Below, piece by piece: positions 1-10,957 of a stretch of 64,000 nt of DNA; positions within the stretch are counted from its first letter, which is position 1; every line of letters begins with the position of its first letter. Under the pieces are notes generated by a model, which did no database searches, had not been told where the DNA came from, and saw nothing but the letters and a program-made list of their open reading frames with translations. The translations under genes were made by a program, and so were the position numbers. Origin of the DNA: Uloborus plumipes (taxonomy: Eukaryota > Arthropoda > Arachnida > Araneae > Uloboridae); NCBI GenBank assembly GCA_038373865.1, contig JAXGGA010003410.1, forward strand, positions 1-64,000, read 5' to 3'.

Positions 1-555
1 TTTTAAAAGCGAGAAAAATCAATATTGTCTTTATTTTTAAGAATATTTTTTGTAATCTTCTTCAAACGGTAAATTTTAGAATATAGTCGATGGTATTTGA
101 AAACTACAGCAATCATTGTGTTGAGAAATTTTATACATTGATATTCGAATTTCAATTCTTATCATAGGGAGTTTTTTTTTTCCTTTTCTATTGCAGAATT
201 TTGTTTAGCATTGCTAATTCAAAAAAGTAAATGTGGAAGTTGATGTCCTTACTCTGATCATCATTTTCACTACGATCATTAACATTCTTAAACATTTATT
301 TTATCTCTTCTGAGGGGGATTCTTGGGACCGTTTTCAAACTTATGAGGTTTTTTGACGAACTGTGTTCGAATGAGGTTTTAAAAGGCCTGCTGACGCTAT
401 TTCAGAACAAGCGTCTGTACATTAATGACAGTTTTACTTACAATTTCTCCTTTTTATTGGACGGGTGTCGGAACAAATTTTTTTTATCTTTGTATATTGC
501 TTTTTAAAACTATTAAAAATGGATCTTTTCTACTTTCTATGCAAAAAGTTACCAA
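1..555. other. AT-rich stretch, no gene recognised
   Basis: Short homopolymer runs and no convincing ORF, splice-flanked exon or terminal repeat. The last part may be the eroded upstream portion of the retrotransposon relic that follows. Confidence 0.5.
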
Positions 556-1345
556 AACAGATTTAAAGGATTTGCAATTAAAAGCTTATACGAGGTAAAC
601 AATTGAAGTTCGCTATCCAGAGACAGAGTGGGTACGTGTCTTCACTGATGGCTCTATGCTGGAAAGATCACATGGTGCTGCAGCTAGTTTTCACAGTGAG
701 CTAATTAGTTTTTCTTTGCGAATAGGACCTCTTACTACTGCTTTTGACGGTGAAGTTGAAACTATTGCTGTAGTCAAGCAAAAACTGTCTATTCGTAGCC
801 AATCTTTACTTAAGTCTGTTATACCATCGTATTTTAAAAGAGCGCTTCTGCCCTTTCTGAATGAACAAAGTAGTTCCAGGAGAGTTATAGAATGTAGGCC
901 TTCACTTAGAGAGTTAGTACGTACAGAACTTGCTTCCAGCGGATTCCTGCCCACTGCGGAATTGTTTGCAATGAAAAAGACGATGTACTGCTAGGATAAG
1001 CATTGGTAGAACAGTGCATGAACCACCCACTTTCTTTCCATACGACTAAATTATTTGTTAACTTGACTCTTTAAAAAATTAGCACACAAGATACGATACA
1101 ACAAATTCTTAACAAGAGATGGAGTACTCTGGGGAAAACGGGAAATTCCCAGTTATTCAAGAAAAACAGCAGTTCTCACTGGACACGACTGCTTGCGAGA
1201 CCTTTTCTATAGAATTACAGTGGTAGATTCCCCAAACTTCTTTTTGTGTGACACGAATCTACTAATGCCATTTGAACATTTAAATAGTTGTGTTGCTCTT
1301 GACCATTATAAGGGCATTGTTTATAAGTACTGGAGAGTTTGAAAG
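556..1345 (+). pseudogene. Non-LTR retrotransposon remnant: RNase H domain and C-terminal tail
   Basis: One frame reads EVRYPETEWVRVFTDGS from about 605, then GAAASFHSELISFSLRIG and FDGEVETIAV. These carry the TDGS aspartate and the E of the DGEVE helix expected of an RNase H fold in I/Jockey-like elements. After frame breaks, another frame (about 1138-1340) reads TGHDCLRDLFYRITVVDSP, FFLCDT and FEHLNSCVALDHY. This is the Cys/His tail that follows RNase H in arthropod non-LTR elements. An in-frame stop lies just upstream (TR*TIEV) and at least two frameshifts separate the blocks, so it is dead. No reverse transcriptase domain is visible; 5' truncation is typical of these elements. Family identity is recognised from motifs, not from a search. 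Confidence 0.7.
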
Positions 1346-1568
1346 CGAAGAAAATAAGCCCTATTGTTCGGCATTTGCAAGCATAATCACTTTCTATTCA
1401 AACTTTAACGTTCATAAGGGATTTAAAGACATACATACTTTGTTTTTTAAATAATTTCCCCAAACTAAGGACTCCAAAGCAAAAAGCAAAACTTCTTTCT
1501 TTTTTTTTGCTTTATCGAAAATATCCTTTTATCAGCCCACCCTAATATTCATAGGTTGCAAATACTAT

Positions 1569-1571
<3 letters not shown>

Positions 1572-1599
<28 letters not shown>

Positions 1600-1618
1600 T
1601 AAATATATATATATATAT
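1572..1618. repeat. (CA)n followed by (TA)n microsatellite
   Basis: About 14 CA units, a short interruption, then about 8 TA units. It lies about 30 bases beyond the splice donor of the 1649-1870 exon, so it is intronic to that gene. Confidence 0.9.
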
Positions 1619-1648
1619 TCACATTAATATGCATTTTACAATGCTTAC

Positions 1649-1870
1649 CTTTTGAACAACTTCGATAGCTTCAATTTTCGCTTCCTTTGTTGATTTTCTG
1701 GAGGAAGTGCTGTGATGGTCTCTGAATCATTTAAGTTTATTTCGCTAGGAATCTCAAATTCTCCATCACCACCAGTTAATCCATAGTATGATTGAATCGT
1801 ATCAATATGTATTACATCCCCACGTTCAGAATTAAAAAGTAATTAATTTTCAGACTCTTTGTGGCAAAGC
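1649..1870 (-). CDS. Candidate exon (fourth seen) of an unknown gene, with in-frame TAA near its start
   Basis: On the minus strand a TATTTTCACAG acceptor precedes 1870 and an AAAAG|GTAAGC donor follows 1649. The exon is 222 nt: one base, 73 codons, two bases, the same phase class as the exons at 4012-4830 and 7856-7963. The frame joined to the upstream exon (AG|G, Arg) reads LCHKESEN, then TAA at 1845-1843. It then stays open for 64 codons: LLFNSERGDVIHIDTIQSYY, GLTGGDGEFEIPSEINLND and a basic end RKRKLKLSKLFKR. LCHKE resembles the starts of the other exons (ICQNE, RYQKE). Either translation ends here and the rest is fossil or 3' UTR, or the TAA is a recent nonsense change or sequence error. 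The gene continues beyond the left edge. Product not recognised. Confidence 0.5.
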
Positions 1871-4011
1871 CTGTGAAAATACAAGAAACATCAATAATCC
1901 TCACATAATAAATATACCATTTGTGAGTGTGTTACATGAGTATATAGATTTCTTCTGTTATGGGATTGCCAAAACAAAAGATGAAATCTACAGCGAGTTT
2001 TTACATGGGTCATTCCGACGAAAATGGTACAAATCATGTCCGAGACTTTAGAATTTTTTAAAATCAATTTTAGTAACTATCACCTATTAAGTGTATTTTT
2101 TATTAGTTCTCCATTTAATTTTGTGCCATCAGGTATCAATTTATTAGGTATAATCCATTTAGAAATGACACAAAAAAATTATCTTTGTCAGAAGAAGGAG
2201 AAAATGACGTGTCCCAGCTTCAAATTGCTGGAATTTTAAATATAATTTAAAATTAAACTGAAACGTAACAACAAAATAAATGACACTGCACTGCACAAAA
2301 GATGCTTCTGACACCATTTCTGCATATTATTACCCAAAAGAAAAAAAAATTCCCCAAAAAACACTATTATTTATCCATGTCCCTAGATTTTCTATTTTTC
2401 GCATTGTCCACTCTGTTATATGCCTTTTGGAAATAAAATAAACAATTGCATTCAATCTGATATATTTTTTTTAAAATATAGGTAGTATAACTGCCGTGAT
2501 TAGCTTGCCACATTGAATTATGTAGTCAACAACCAGGGTGAGCTTCATTCTTTTCTTGTGATAGTTAATTTGAACTGTTGGATGTCCACTCTGTTAGAGC
2601 CAATTTCATGATGAAAAAAATAGATTTTTTCTTGAAATTGCAGACAGACTCACAGTTTTAGGCTGTTTATTCCACTTTATGCTTGTTCTGGGATTCTAAC
2701 TTTTCTCTGTGATTATACAGATATTTCAAAGGCTTATTTGTCCACTCTGTTATATGTTCTTTTCTGTTAACCAAAGTGATCAAAATATTTAAAATTCTTT
2801 CATAAATGAGTCATGTACTAGTTATTTACACTTCATTACACACAAATAAATTGAAACTCAATAAAAAAAAATATGATTAGTTGGTGGAAATTATTTAACT
2901 TGATAATCTTAAGTAAAGAGTTTCAGACATGATTTGTACCATTTTCATCGGAGTGACCCACAATACCTATTTAGCTTCTTTAAAACGCATAGGGAATGTC
3001 AAAATGCTTTTTTGTCATTACTTAGTGAATGTGAGCATGTTTTTCCGCTTTGCATTCTTATTTCGGAAAAAATCAGCGAACCATTGCATTCATTTCTATT
3101 TGAAAATACTGAAAGAAGTATGTGCAAAATATTTGCTGCAATTTGTAATTTTATTATTATTTTTATTTATTTATTTATTTGGCAACGTCAAAACTCGCTG
3201 AACGCCAGCTACGTGTAGTGATTTCTGGGAGTTTTCTTTAGCAAGAAAAATAGAAATTTACATATAATGTATTACCAGAGCTAAGGGATAACAATTCAAA
3301 ATATCAACTGTTGATTCGCATAAGTTTAAATTGGAAAATGTTACGCAATTAATAATGTTTGGAGCCCCAAGAGGAACCAGAAAATATGACTTAACTGCAT
3401 TATTTTTTTCTTTTTCTTTTACCTACATACCAAAGCAGAATTTTTCGACACTATGGCACATGCAAGAAAAAAAAAGGAATGAAAAGACCAGTTACGAAAA
3501 TTCGTGACCTTTACTCATATGCGGTAATTTTGGGGGGCCGTAACTAAAGGGAGGTTTAATTTGATTTTAATCAAAATCATTGTTCATGGTTCACTCACAA
3601 TCACACAGCTTTTCAAATTAGTGAAGATTGAAAAATGGAAGCACAAACGAATTAAGTATTAGAGTTTAAAACTCATGAATTTTACTGAGTGCGCAAATTT
3701 GGAAACGTGTGAGGAACTGAATGATAAAAATTAATTTTCCCTCAAATTTTTACGCTGACCCTTACACAACACTTTCGCACTAAGATGTATTGAAAGTCCA
3801 AAATACGGAGGCAAGAGATTAATAGGAAAAATTCGTGAATTTTACTCAAAACGGAAAATATAATTGGCTTGGCCTCAAATTTTTTGCACAAGATTTACTA
3901 ATTATTATGCAATGTTTTTGCATTAGAATATATTGAAAATAGAGATAAATTAATAACAGTAATAACCCTAATATATCACTCTATTATGTGTATATATTTG
4001 AAAATGCTCAC
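1871..4011 (-). other. Intron between candidate exons 4012-4830 and 1649-1870
   Basis: GT (4011-4010) to AG (1872-1871) on the minus strand. It contains the 953-bp TIR element at 2007-2959. The remainder is AT-rich with no other recognised feature. Confidence 0.45.
2007..2959. mobile_element. 953-bp non-autonomous TIR element (GGGTCATTCC ends)
   Basis: The left end GGGTCATTCCGACGAAAATG (2007) is mirrored by CATTTTCATCGGAGTGACCC ending at 2959. The match continues inward over GGTACAAATCATGTC for about 34 bp in all. Flanks are ACAT (2003-2006) and ACAA (2960-2963), compatible with a 4-bp target duplication. Inside, the word TGTCCACTCTGTTA recurs at 2405, 2583 and 2739. No transposase ORF. Superfamily not assigned. 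Confidence 0.7.
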
Positions 4012-4830
4012 CTATGCAGCCAGGCAAACATCTTTGCTTTCCAGTTTTGTTTTGTTTCTGTACGTACATTTTCGTCGATTTTTTCATTTAGTGTCATATT
4101 TCCTTCGTCAACGACATTGATTTCATCAATGATCTGTCTGGTTTCAAATGCATCAGTTTGTGTTTCTTCTGCAATATCGAATGGGCCTGTTTGAGTATCC
4201 TCTTCAATATTTTTCAATGGCCCAAAAATTATATCAGTTTCATCATTGATATATCCATCATCAAATGGGTCACTTTTCATTTCTTCTTCAATACCGAATG
4301 AGTGAGGTTGCAATTCCTCGTCAATATTTATTTTATTCATTTTTTCATGCTGGCCATCAATATTTTTTAGTGGCTCAAAAATTATAGCGGTTTCATCATT
4401 GATATGAACTTCATCAAGAGCGTCATTTTGCTTATCCTCTTCAATATCAAATGTGCCAGTTTGCCTTTTCTCTTCAATATTTATTTCATTCATTTTTTCA
4501 TGCTGGCCATCAGTATTTTTCACTAGCCTGAAAATAACGTTGGTTTCATCATTGAAATGTTCTTCATCAAACTCTTCAGTTTGCATTTCTTCGTCAATAA
4601 AAAATGTGTCAGTTTGCGTTTCTTTTTCAAAGTGAAATATGTCAGTTTTTATCTCATCTTCAACATCAAATGCATCAGTTTGAGCTTTGTCTTCAACATC
4701 AAATATGCAAGTTTGCGATTCATCATCAGTGTTTGTTTCATTTATATTTTCATGCTGGCCTTCAGTATTTTTCGATGATTCAAAAACTGCATCATGAATA
4801 GGATGACTTACAAGTTCATTCTGGCATATC
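4012..4830 (-). CDS. Large exon encoding an acidic tandem-repeat protein segment
   Basis: Minus-strand exon of 819 nt: acceptor ATATTTCCACAG before 4830, donor CATAG|GTGAGC after 4012; one base, 272 codons, two bases. The frame is fully open. It starts ICQNELVSHPIHDAVF, clearly similar to RYQKEFINHPIHDAWF in the exon at 7856-7963. The centre is acidic, with units of about 51 residues: N(T/I)(E/D)GQHE(N/K)MN at coding positions near 4772, 4519 and 4366, each followed by an IDEE..QTD.FDIEE-type block and a FNDET.IIF.PLKN block. The end turns basic: TETKQNWKAKMFAWLHR. Composition suggests a disordered, charged region. No signal peptide, membrane segment or known domain is seen. If splicing failed, TGA at 4010-4008 would end translation. 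Product unknown. Confidence 0.65.
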
Positions 4831-5499
4831 CTGTGGAAATATTAGAAATAAGAGTCTCGTCGAAAATCACATAATACTTTTAGCTGTAAAAATTTAAGTA
4901 CTTTTACTATTTTTTTTTTGCATTTTTTTACTATTTCTTTTTAATTCCACTCAAAAATATACTGAGCCATTTCTTTTCTATTATATCTTCCGCAGGACAG
5001 TAAAATATTGTCATGCAATGCTAAGTCTTTTAATAGTCGCAATTTGTGCATCACTCTTATCTCCTCTGCAACATTGGATATTCTTTTATAAATCTGATGT
5101 CTTTATCACAATTTATATTATTTATGGAAAGTATTTTCAATAATGTTATTCATTTGCTTTTTTAATTTTTGAGTAGCACATTTAATGTATAACGAGTGTG
5201 CTAAGGCTCTAAAGAACGAAATGCCTTTTTTGACTAATAATTCCTTACTTGTTCTTATTTTGGTGGTTATATTAATGTTGAAAGTCTCATCAATTGCCAT
5301 ATATCGGATTTTTACTTTCTTTTTTATTTTCGGGGGGTGGGATGGGAGGTAATTGTCATATTGTGGAATACAGAATGCGATAAACATTATTTTGAAATGA
5401 TTCCTTTTTTTTTTTGTCTGAAAATTAAAAAAATCTGTTTGAAAAAAAATCATATGAATGGCCCATCGAGATTTTTTTTATCTGGTGTTAAAACATACT

Positions 5500-5939
5500 T
5501 AGGGGTACCTGAGCACATAATGTGGTTGAAATCGAGGGTGGAGTTTTGTGAGTAATTTTCTGTTAAAGTTACTTCATTTTTTGAGTCAAAAAACTGAAAG
5601 AAAACACTCGCAGGAAAAAATTTAAAATAGGTACACCAATTAAACTCAATTCAAATTAAAGCTTACACTATTATGAACAGAATAAAAAAAATTGAAAGCT
5701 CTACGACTATTTTTTAAAGAGTTACAGCCGTTTGTACAAATGTATATGTCATTCAAAATGGCGGCAAATGAGCCACCAAGCAAAATATTTGAATGGCCAT
5801 AACTTTTCAACCCCTTCACTTATCTCAATATAAGTAGTATTTTTATTATCAGCATCAAAAAGTCTCCAACTGCTGTAAATTTTATTAAAATCGGAGGTGG
5901 TGGGTGTCATGGCCTGGATGATTTCACATGGAATGACCC
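5500..5939. mobile_element. Fragment of a transposon with a GGGTCATTCC-type end
   Basis: The right end reads TTTCACATGGAATGACCC at 5922-5939, followed by TATA. Its reverse complement begins GGGTCATTCCATGTGAAATC, sharing the first 10 bases with the ends at 2007 and 12521. The opposite end was not found, so the left limit given is a guess. Confidence 0.4.
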
Positions 5940-6573
5940 TATACTGTTTTTTTTAATGAAAAATATTAAATTTTCGCAGTAAATGACCCTCAGAACTCAT
6001 AATATATTATAGATAAAGCCTTCATTTGAACTAAGTTTTGTTGCTTGGATTATTGACCTTATTTAAGATAAGTTGCAAAATGATTGGACGAAAAGGGTTG
6101 GGCATGGAACATTTCGAAAACCGCGATTCGTGTAAAAGCTACATTGTGAGAAAACGACAATTTTGTACTTTATGGTGCATGCATAACATAAATTAAAGTC
6201 AAAACTGCAAATATTTGTGCATATTACCTACCTTAAGTAAATATGGTTCCACCAAAACATATTTTACATTAAAAAAACATTAATTTTAGATTTTCAACAA
6301 ATTAAATTTAGTAATAGTTTCATAAAAGAAAAAAAAAAGACTTTGTCGTGTTTTCATCAGAGACCCAACTATCAGAAAAACATTGTCATAAGAGCATATG
6401 TCCATGCAGTATATTTCAAAAGTAATAACAAGAGGTATGAATCGTTGCTTTCAATGAGAATATTCAAACTTTAGTTAGACATGCCTATGTTATATTCATT
6501 TACAATAAACATCAATGTTATATTCTGACAAGCCAGTTGTACCCAACATTAGTTTCATTCATATCTAAATCAA

Positions 6574-6968
6574 CCCTAGCAGCATCATCTCATCGGCCGA
6601 TGATCGGCCATTCATCGAAACCCGATGAAATTCTCATCGGCCGATGATCCAATATGTCTCATCGGCCAAGCAGAATCCGAGCAGCAAAATACGATGAGAT
6701 TTGAAGCAATTTACGAGCAGAACAGTCCCGTGCCGAGGAATTTCATCGGGAAACTTGATCGGAAGGATATCGTTTTCCGATGGAATATAGCTCGGCTTAT
6801 TTTCATCGGGAAAGTTGATAGGAAGGATATCGCTTTCCGATGAAAAGTAGCTCATCGAAAACCGTGCTCGGATACTGATCGGAACGATGTCATCGTGCGT
6901 TACAGGATCAGTTTACGAAGAGTTTGTTGATCGGCCGAGAAAATTTCGATGAGTTGATGCTACTTGGG
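6574..6968. mobile_element. GC-rich TIR element with repeated CATCGG/CCGATG words
   Basis: The ends CCCTAGCAGCATCATCTCAT and (reverse complement of right) CCCAAGTAGCATCAACTCAT form imperfect TIRs. The interior is strikingly GC-rich for this window. It holds perfect CATCGGCCGATG palindromes at 6591-6602 and 6635-6646, many further ATCGG/CCGAT words, and a duplicated block of about 60 bp (about 6738-6797 and 6798-6857) containing AAGGATATCG. No transposase; no clear target duplication. Confidence 0.5.
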
Positions 6969-7388
6969 AAGTATCACATCTTGCTAAGCATACATCAGGC
7001 AATAAAAACTTATAGGGTGGCTTGTCATATAAAGTGATGAAAATCAAATAGTAAAGCGTAAACAAACAGTTTAAAGGGCATTTAATGTCTACGGCGGCAA
7101 TTTTGAACCACGAAATGTCAGCCACTATTGGTTCGAACGTTAACAAATATAGTTATAACTTTTGAAAATGTTGACGTAATTGAAAAATTCTTTCGGATTT
7201 ATGTAGCCAAGAGAGCTAACAATATAAAAAAATATTTAAAAAAATGGAGAAAAAGTTACTTTTGGTCAATTTTCAACTTCCACCCTCCCCTGAAATAATG
7301 CCTGGGTACGCTGCTATACATTTTTTTTAAAAACCCTTCCAAGTCTCTCTCACTCATTGAACACCTAACCTGTTCAAACATGGCAGAA

Positions 7389-7390
<2 letters not shown>

Positions 7391-7466
<76 letters not shown>

Positions 7467-7498
7467 TATATATATATACACACATACATACATAAACT
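7391..7498. repeat. (TA)n microsatellite with CA/CATA tail
   Basis: About 45 nearly uninterrupted TA units, then CACACATACATACATA. The ORF through it is repeat-encoded and not a gene. Confidence 0.95.
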
Positions 7499-7855
7499 AA
7501 AAAAATAGGATAAAATCAACTAATTTTAAAAGAAACATATACCATATTTTGTAGTTTATGATTTGAAAATCAACGAAACTTTTGTGTTACTCGTTTTTGG
7601 TTTTCTTTTAACAATTCTAAAGTCACAATATTTAGTTGTAAGGACTGTTGCTAATCTTACGATTTCACTGTAAGATTTGTTGTACATCTCAAATCAATAA
7701 CTGTTCTCCTCCATATTGTGTCCATAAAGAAAATATAATTTGATTAAAAAATTAGATAGTTAAAGAGTATTGTTGGCAAAGTAAATTTTACGCACGAATA
7801 CACTAACTAAAATGTTGAAATTGAGGAAGTGAATAATTACAAAGGCAATACTCAC

Positions 7856-7963
7856 AATTCAATTGATTGTTCTTGCTCACATTCAGCATAGGCGGAACGT
7901 CGGTTGTGAATCTTGAACCATGCGTCATAAATGGGATGATTTATAAATTCTTTCTGGTACCTC
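7856..7963 (-). CDS. Candidate exon (third upstream copy type) of the unknown minus-strand gene
   Basis: Acceptor TATATTTACAG before 7963 and donor GAATT|GTGAG after 7856 on the minus strand. The exon is 108 nt: one base, 35 codons, two bases. It reads RYQKEFINHPIHDAWFKIHN then RRSAYAECEQEQSIE, with a split Leu codon joining ICQNELVSHPIHDAVF of the next exon. Its first half matches the start of the 819-nt exon. Its second half (FKIHNRRSAYAECEQEQSIE) matches the exon at 9992-10064 (FKMVNSDDRSIGYVECESED). An alternative acceptor 3 bases downstream would drop only one Arg. Symmetric phase means it could be skipped without a frameshift. Internal similarity implies exon duplication. Product unknown. 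Confidence 0.65.
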
Positions 7964-9991
7964 CTGTAAATATAAAAAAATAAATGGTGTCATAAATTAT
8001 ACAATATTTGTGTGCGTGACAAAATTATTTGTTTTGTTTTTTAATTCGATTCTCTTTCTGTTTTTTTTTTTAACTGAATTTCACTCAATAGCATATTTAG
8101 CTTTATTATCTTTTTAAATTTTTCACACGATAGTTGAATTTTATCCTGAATTAAAACGTCCTTAACATACATACACATAATGACATGACGCAAATTTAAT
8201 GTGTGTGGAAGACAAATTATATGATTTATGAATGAGAAGTAACAGAATGTGGTGTTATTAGACCATCATGTGTGCGATCTTAGATTATTGACGTTGAAAT
8301 AATCTTCAAAGGCGTTTTCCACATATCCTGGATTTTTTGCTTAATTCAAAATATTTTTTTTTATTTACTATTCTTTGAAATATAGTTTTACTACAAAAAG
8401 GCTGTAAAACTATGTACTTTTTTATTACTTGATATCAGTTGCAATTTTTACATTAAGCATAAGAAAAAAAAACAGATTTTGAAAACTGATTATTATTTAT
8501 GCGTTTTTCTCTTTTGTGCTTTATTGTGTTTTAAACTTTTCTTCGGAAGATCTTGCACTATTTATGTATTAGTTTCTTTTTTTTCGACTCGTGGCCTTTG
8601 TTGAACAGTTGGATAAATTATTTCCTTAGTTTAACTTTTCTTACCTGCACCATACAGTTTTATCGATACCACCTTTTTTCTCTCTTTCTCTCTAATCTCT
8701 CTCTTTCTTTCATTAGTAGTTCTCTGTTTTTTGTCAAGAAACTTAATGAAATTAGAAAACTAAACCTTTTAAATTTTTTACTGTCTCAAAAATTGCTGTT
8801 GACTTGCAATTAATTTTATGGCAAAGAACTTCAGGAAGATAATGTTAAAAATATATTTCCTTTGCATTTTTCTAAAATATTTACTTTATAACATGCAGTG
8901 TTAATGTAGAAACTGAGGGACACTTTCCCATGTTTACACTTTTACCCCAAAGCAGTACTTCTAAATTGCAAAAAAAAATATGAAATAAAGAACATTACAA
9001 ACATGCAACTAAGAAAGTTTCAGTTTCTGCCCTCTCTTTTCCTTACAAATTATATGAATGAATTCGCTGGCTATTATCCAAGCTCAAAACGCAAGGCAAG
9101 TAATCAAACATTATTTGGGACATATAGAGATAGATCCCTTGAACCTTGTTGATTTTTAGCCCAACAGTTTTTGTCTACAGTAGCCTCACTTGAAGTTGCA
9201 TGAAAAATCAAACTTTTTTTTTGTTTGGCATGATTGTTAAACTTCAAGAAGTATTGTATGGCTTAAAAAAGAGTGAGACATGCTGTATGTAAGGGAGATA
9301 ACTGAATCCGCAATACAATTTTTCAAGGGTATATTTATAATCATGTAGTTTTAGACACTTTTACACCAGTGTCCAATTATTTCACATGGACAAAACCCCT
9401 TTTTTTGAGCACTTTTCTGAATCCTTAATTTTCTTTGGGGAGTGGATTTATTCTACAACTGACCGGATCATTTGATCCTTTGAAGAAACCGCGCAAAGTC
9501 AAAAATGTAGATAACACTCGGCTCCGTAAATCATTACTCAAGCGATTTGCAATTCACGAAAAATTTGGAGTATCGTAAGATAAAAATTTTCACGGTAAAA
9601 ATCTATGACAAAATAAAATATTTCCAAAACATTTTTTTATAGTTTTTGTAATTTATAAGTCAGAGATCGAACAAACGGGGTTTCTAGTTTTTTTTTTTCT
9701 TTAGCCAATGATAAGTTGCTACATGTTTTCTTTTGAGCCTCGAATGTTGTGTCTTCTCTGGTTCAGATTGGCACTCTGCCAACGTTTCATGTACCGGGAC
9801 TTCACCAGCTAGCCTATACAGCACATGATGGAGCAGTTCCTATCATACCGTGCATGGTGTCAAAGGAGCGCACGCACACACACACACATCTATTGCAATT
9901 CTCTATTACAGAAATCATATGAATAACAAGTGTCAAAACTCAAATTCAGGATGAAACTGAAACACATGTAGTTATTAAGTCATTAACTCAC
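7964..9991 (-). other. Intron between candidate exons 9992-10064 and 7856-7963
   Basis: GTGAGT at the 5' side and a pyrimidine-rich AG at the 3' side on the minus strand. Apart from a SINE body at 9735-9890 and a short (CA)n at about 9870-9888, it is AT-rich sequence with nothing recognised. Confidence 0.4.
9735..9890 (-). mobile_element. SINE body fragment, same family as 27463-27726
   Basis: The segment with GGTTCAGATTGGCACTCTGC, CAACGTTTCATGTACCGGGA and ACTTCACC aligns over about 120 bp with TAAATTGGCAGTTTGC, TAACGTCTCACGTCCCAGTA and CTTCACAACC at 27505-27560. The tRNA-like head is not evident, so this is a partial copy. Confidence 0.5.
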
Positions 9992-10064
9992 ACTGCAATT
10001 GAATCTTCCGACTCACATTCAACATATCCAATGGATCGGTCGTCGCTGTTGACCATTTTGAACA
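9992..10064 (-). CDS. Candidate short exon of the unknown minus-strand gene
   Basis: Acceptor GTCTTTTTCAG before 10064 and donor GCAGT|GTGAGT after 9992 on the minus strand. The exon is 73 nt: two bases, 23 codons, two bases. The frame reads FKMVNSDDRSIGYVECESED then SIA, and the split codon (GT|G, Val) joins the exon at 7856-7963. It parallels FKIHN-RRSAYAECEQEQSIE there, including the YxECExExSI core and identical exit phase. The exon needs one base from an upstream exon that I could not identify; the copy at 10958-11059 does not supply the right phase. Size alone would not support it; the homology and phase agreement do. Confidence 0.55.
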
Positions 10065-10957
10065 CTGAAAAAGACAATGCTTGTAATGTACTATGAACTA
10101 TGCATTATACTGTTGTTCAAGATTTTCATATACATAAAAATATATAGAGCCATTTTAACATGCATGATCTTTAATTTCGCAGCCGACCGTTCTAGATGCA
10201 CACTTCCAGTGTTATAAAGGTTCAGAGTTGAAATATTAAATGCTTGAAGCGAAAAAAAAAGTGAAAAAATACGAAATCTAACTTTTCTGACAAACACCAG
10301 ATCCTCGAACTTACACCTAGGAAAAAAATCTTTAATAAAAATAATATTTTAACATAAAAAATCAAAGCTCGAAGAGATGTTCAGGTTCAGAATTTAAGGG
10401 CTCGTGCAGAAAATGCGTGCAAAATGGTTGTCATTCTACTGAAGCCGTAACAGACAAACATTTCCCCCCTAAATGTATTATAGACCGCGAGTGTAATGTG
10501 GTGTAAGTCTCAAAACGCTGTAATTCATATCTCGGTAAATAAGGTAGGTGCGGATAATAAGGCCTACCTAAGGGATATTTCAAATAAAACAAAAGCTATG
10601 GATCTGAATCAACAAATTGCAATATTAAACATGCAGATCAATTATCTAAATATTTGCTGCAATACCAGAACAAAACCTAATAACGTCATAATCAAACGCC
10701 AAAAGTTACATTGAAATGAAGGAACATTGTCTATGTAAACCCTAATAAATCTAAACATCCTCTGTATTAAGAATGCAAAGCAGTTTTTTTTTCTTAAATT
10801 TGTCACCCCAAATATCATTATATGGTGATTACGGCAAAAATCCATTTAAATATAATAAAAGTAAAAATATAAGTGCAAAATATAACTGAAAAAACAAAAA
10901 GATCTTATTAACTCACAATTAGTATTCAATTTCTAAAAAAAAAAAAAATATACTTAC

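Larger units (their letters stand above)
4831..7855 (-). other. Intron between candidate exons 7856-7963 and 4012-4830
   Basis: GT/AG bounded on the minus strand. It holds a fragment ending GGAATGACCC (5939), the GC-rich TIR element at 6574-6968 and a (TA)n tract. Short ORFs in it show no domain. Confidence 0.45.

Noticed and set aside
4453..4801. Plus-strand ORFs opposite the acidic exon
   Set aside because: They are antisense shadows of the open minus-strand exon at 4012-4830.
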